Positions 13,205-13,419 of a DNA stretch of 13,419 nucleotides are shown in pieces. How positions within the stretch are numbered: the first letter of the stretch is position 1; each line of letters opens with the position of its first letter. Under the pieces are notes generated by a model. That model did not search any database, was not told where the DNA came from, and saw only the letters and a program-made list of their open reading frames with translations. Origin of the DNA: CAZVXI01 sp964631295 (GTDB lineage: Bacteria > Planctomycetota > Phycisphaerae > Phycisphaerales > SM1A02); contig CAZVXI010000080.1 in NCBI GenBank assembly GCA_964631295.1, positions 1-13,419 on the forward strand, given 5' to 3'. A program made the translations under genes and the position numbers.

Positions 13205-13419
13205 GAGCAGCGCCCCGAGGAAGCTGCGGATCCGCGCGATGGCCGCCGTGCGCGCGGGCCCCTCCTTCCACTCGTGCACGAGCTCGGCGTCCGGCGCGAG
13301 GCGCACGATGTCCTCGGAGGTCGATGCCGGGTGATAGAGATCGTCGCCGCGCAGCACGAGCAGCGGCGTGCGCACCTCGGCCACCTCGTCGCGCGCGAGG
13401 CTGAACACGAAGTCGCGGT
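13205..13419 (-). CDS. Alpha/beta-hydrolase-like C-terminal fragment running in frame into queE
   Basis: From the right edge to 13205 an open frame reads through with no stop into queE. It contains a run like the end of an alpha/beta hydrolase: RTPLLVLRGDDLYHPASTSE, then IVRLAPDAELVHEWKEGP and a final helix RIRSFL. In hydrolases this Asp and His region follows the catalytic core and the chain ends about here. Only the C-terminal part is present. It has extreme third-position GC: in the 71 codons read, only 3 end in A or T, against about 10 of the first 71 codons of queE. There is no separate stop between the two parts. This may be a contig-end assembly chimera, a real fusion, or a degraded neighbour whose stop was lost. 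It is not a complete gene in the window. Confidence 0.45.

Noticed and set aside
1..13419. Mobile element, CRISPR or toxin-antitoxin system
   Set aside because: No transposase, integrase, direct repeat array or small toxin pair was seen in any frame.

Overview
The window looks like chromosomal DNA of a Gram-negative bacterium with moderately high GC, most likely a planctomycete (possibly of the Phycisphaerae type). Kdo and LPS-transport genes (kdsD, kdsC, a giant LptC/LptA-like protein) imply an LPS-type outer membrane. The eukaryotic-like Ser/Thr kinase of the GGMGVVYLARD type, the ScpA family member and the oversized OstA-type protein fit Planctomycetota. This placement is an inference from protein style. 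There is no rRNA, tRNA, CRISPR array, insertion sequence or clear prophage.

Left part (1-3638): a minus-strand pair made of a YihY/BrkB-type membrane protein and a small Pro-rich protein cut by the window edge. The YihY gene is divergent from an RsuA/RluB-type pseudouridine synthase, which in turn converges on and overlaps scpA (chromosome condensation) by 25 nt.

Central part (3693-9091, plus strand): a compact cell-envelope operon of kdsD (arabinose-5-phosphate isomerase), an HslV/proteasome-like Ntn hydrolase, kdsC (Kdo-8-phosphate phosphatase) and a 1049-residue membrane-anchored periplasmic protein built of an LptC-like region and several OstA-like modules. The order kdsD-kdsC-lptC is that of enterobacteria, but a predicted peptidase is inserted and is coupled to kdsC by an 8-nt overlap. 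This is the most unusual part of the window.

Right part (9092-13419, minus strand): read in transcription order, these are an alpha/beta-hydrolase-like C-terminal fragment at the window edge, queE (7-deazaguanine pathway), a Ser/Thr kinase that lacks its C-lobe, a ThrE-type Thr/Ser exporter, a translationally coupled protein of unknown function that resembles a degenerate xylose-isomerase-like TIM barrel, and a nuoC gene (complex I) with no other nuo gene beside it. The nuoC and lptC-like stop codons abut with no base between them. The hydrolase fragment runs in frame into queE with more extreme third-position GC, so it may be an assembly chimera at the contig end or a real fusion.
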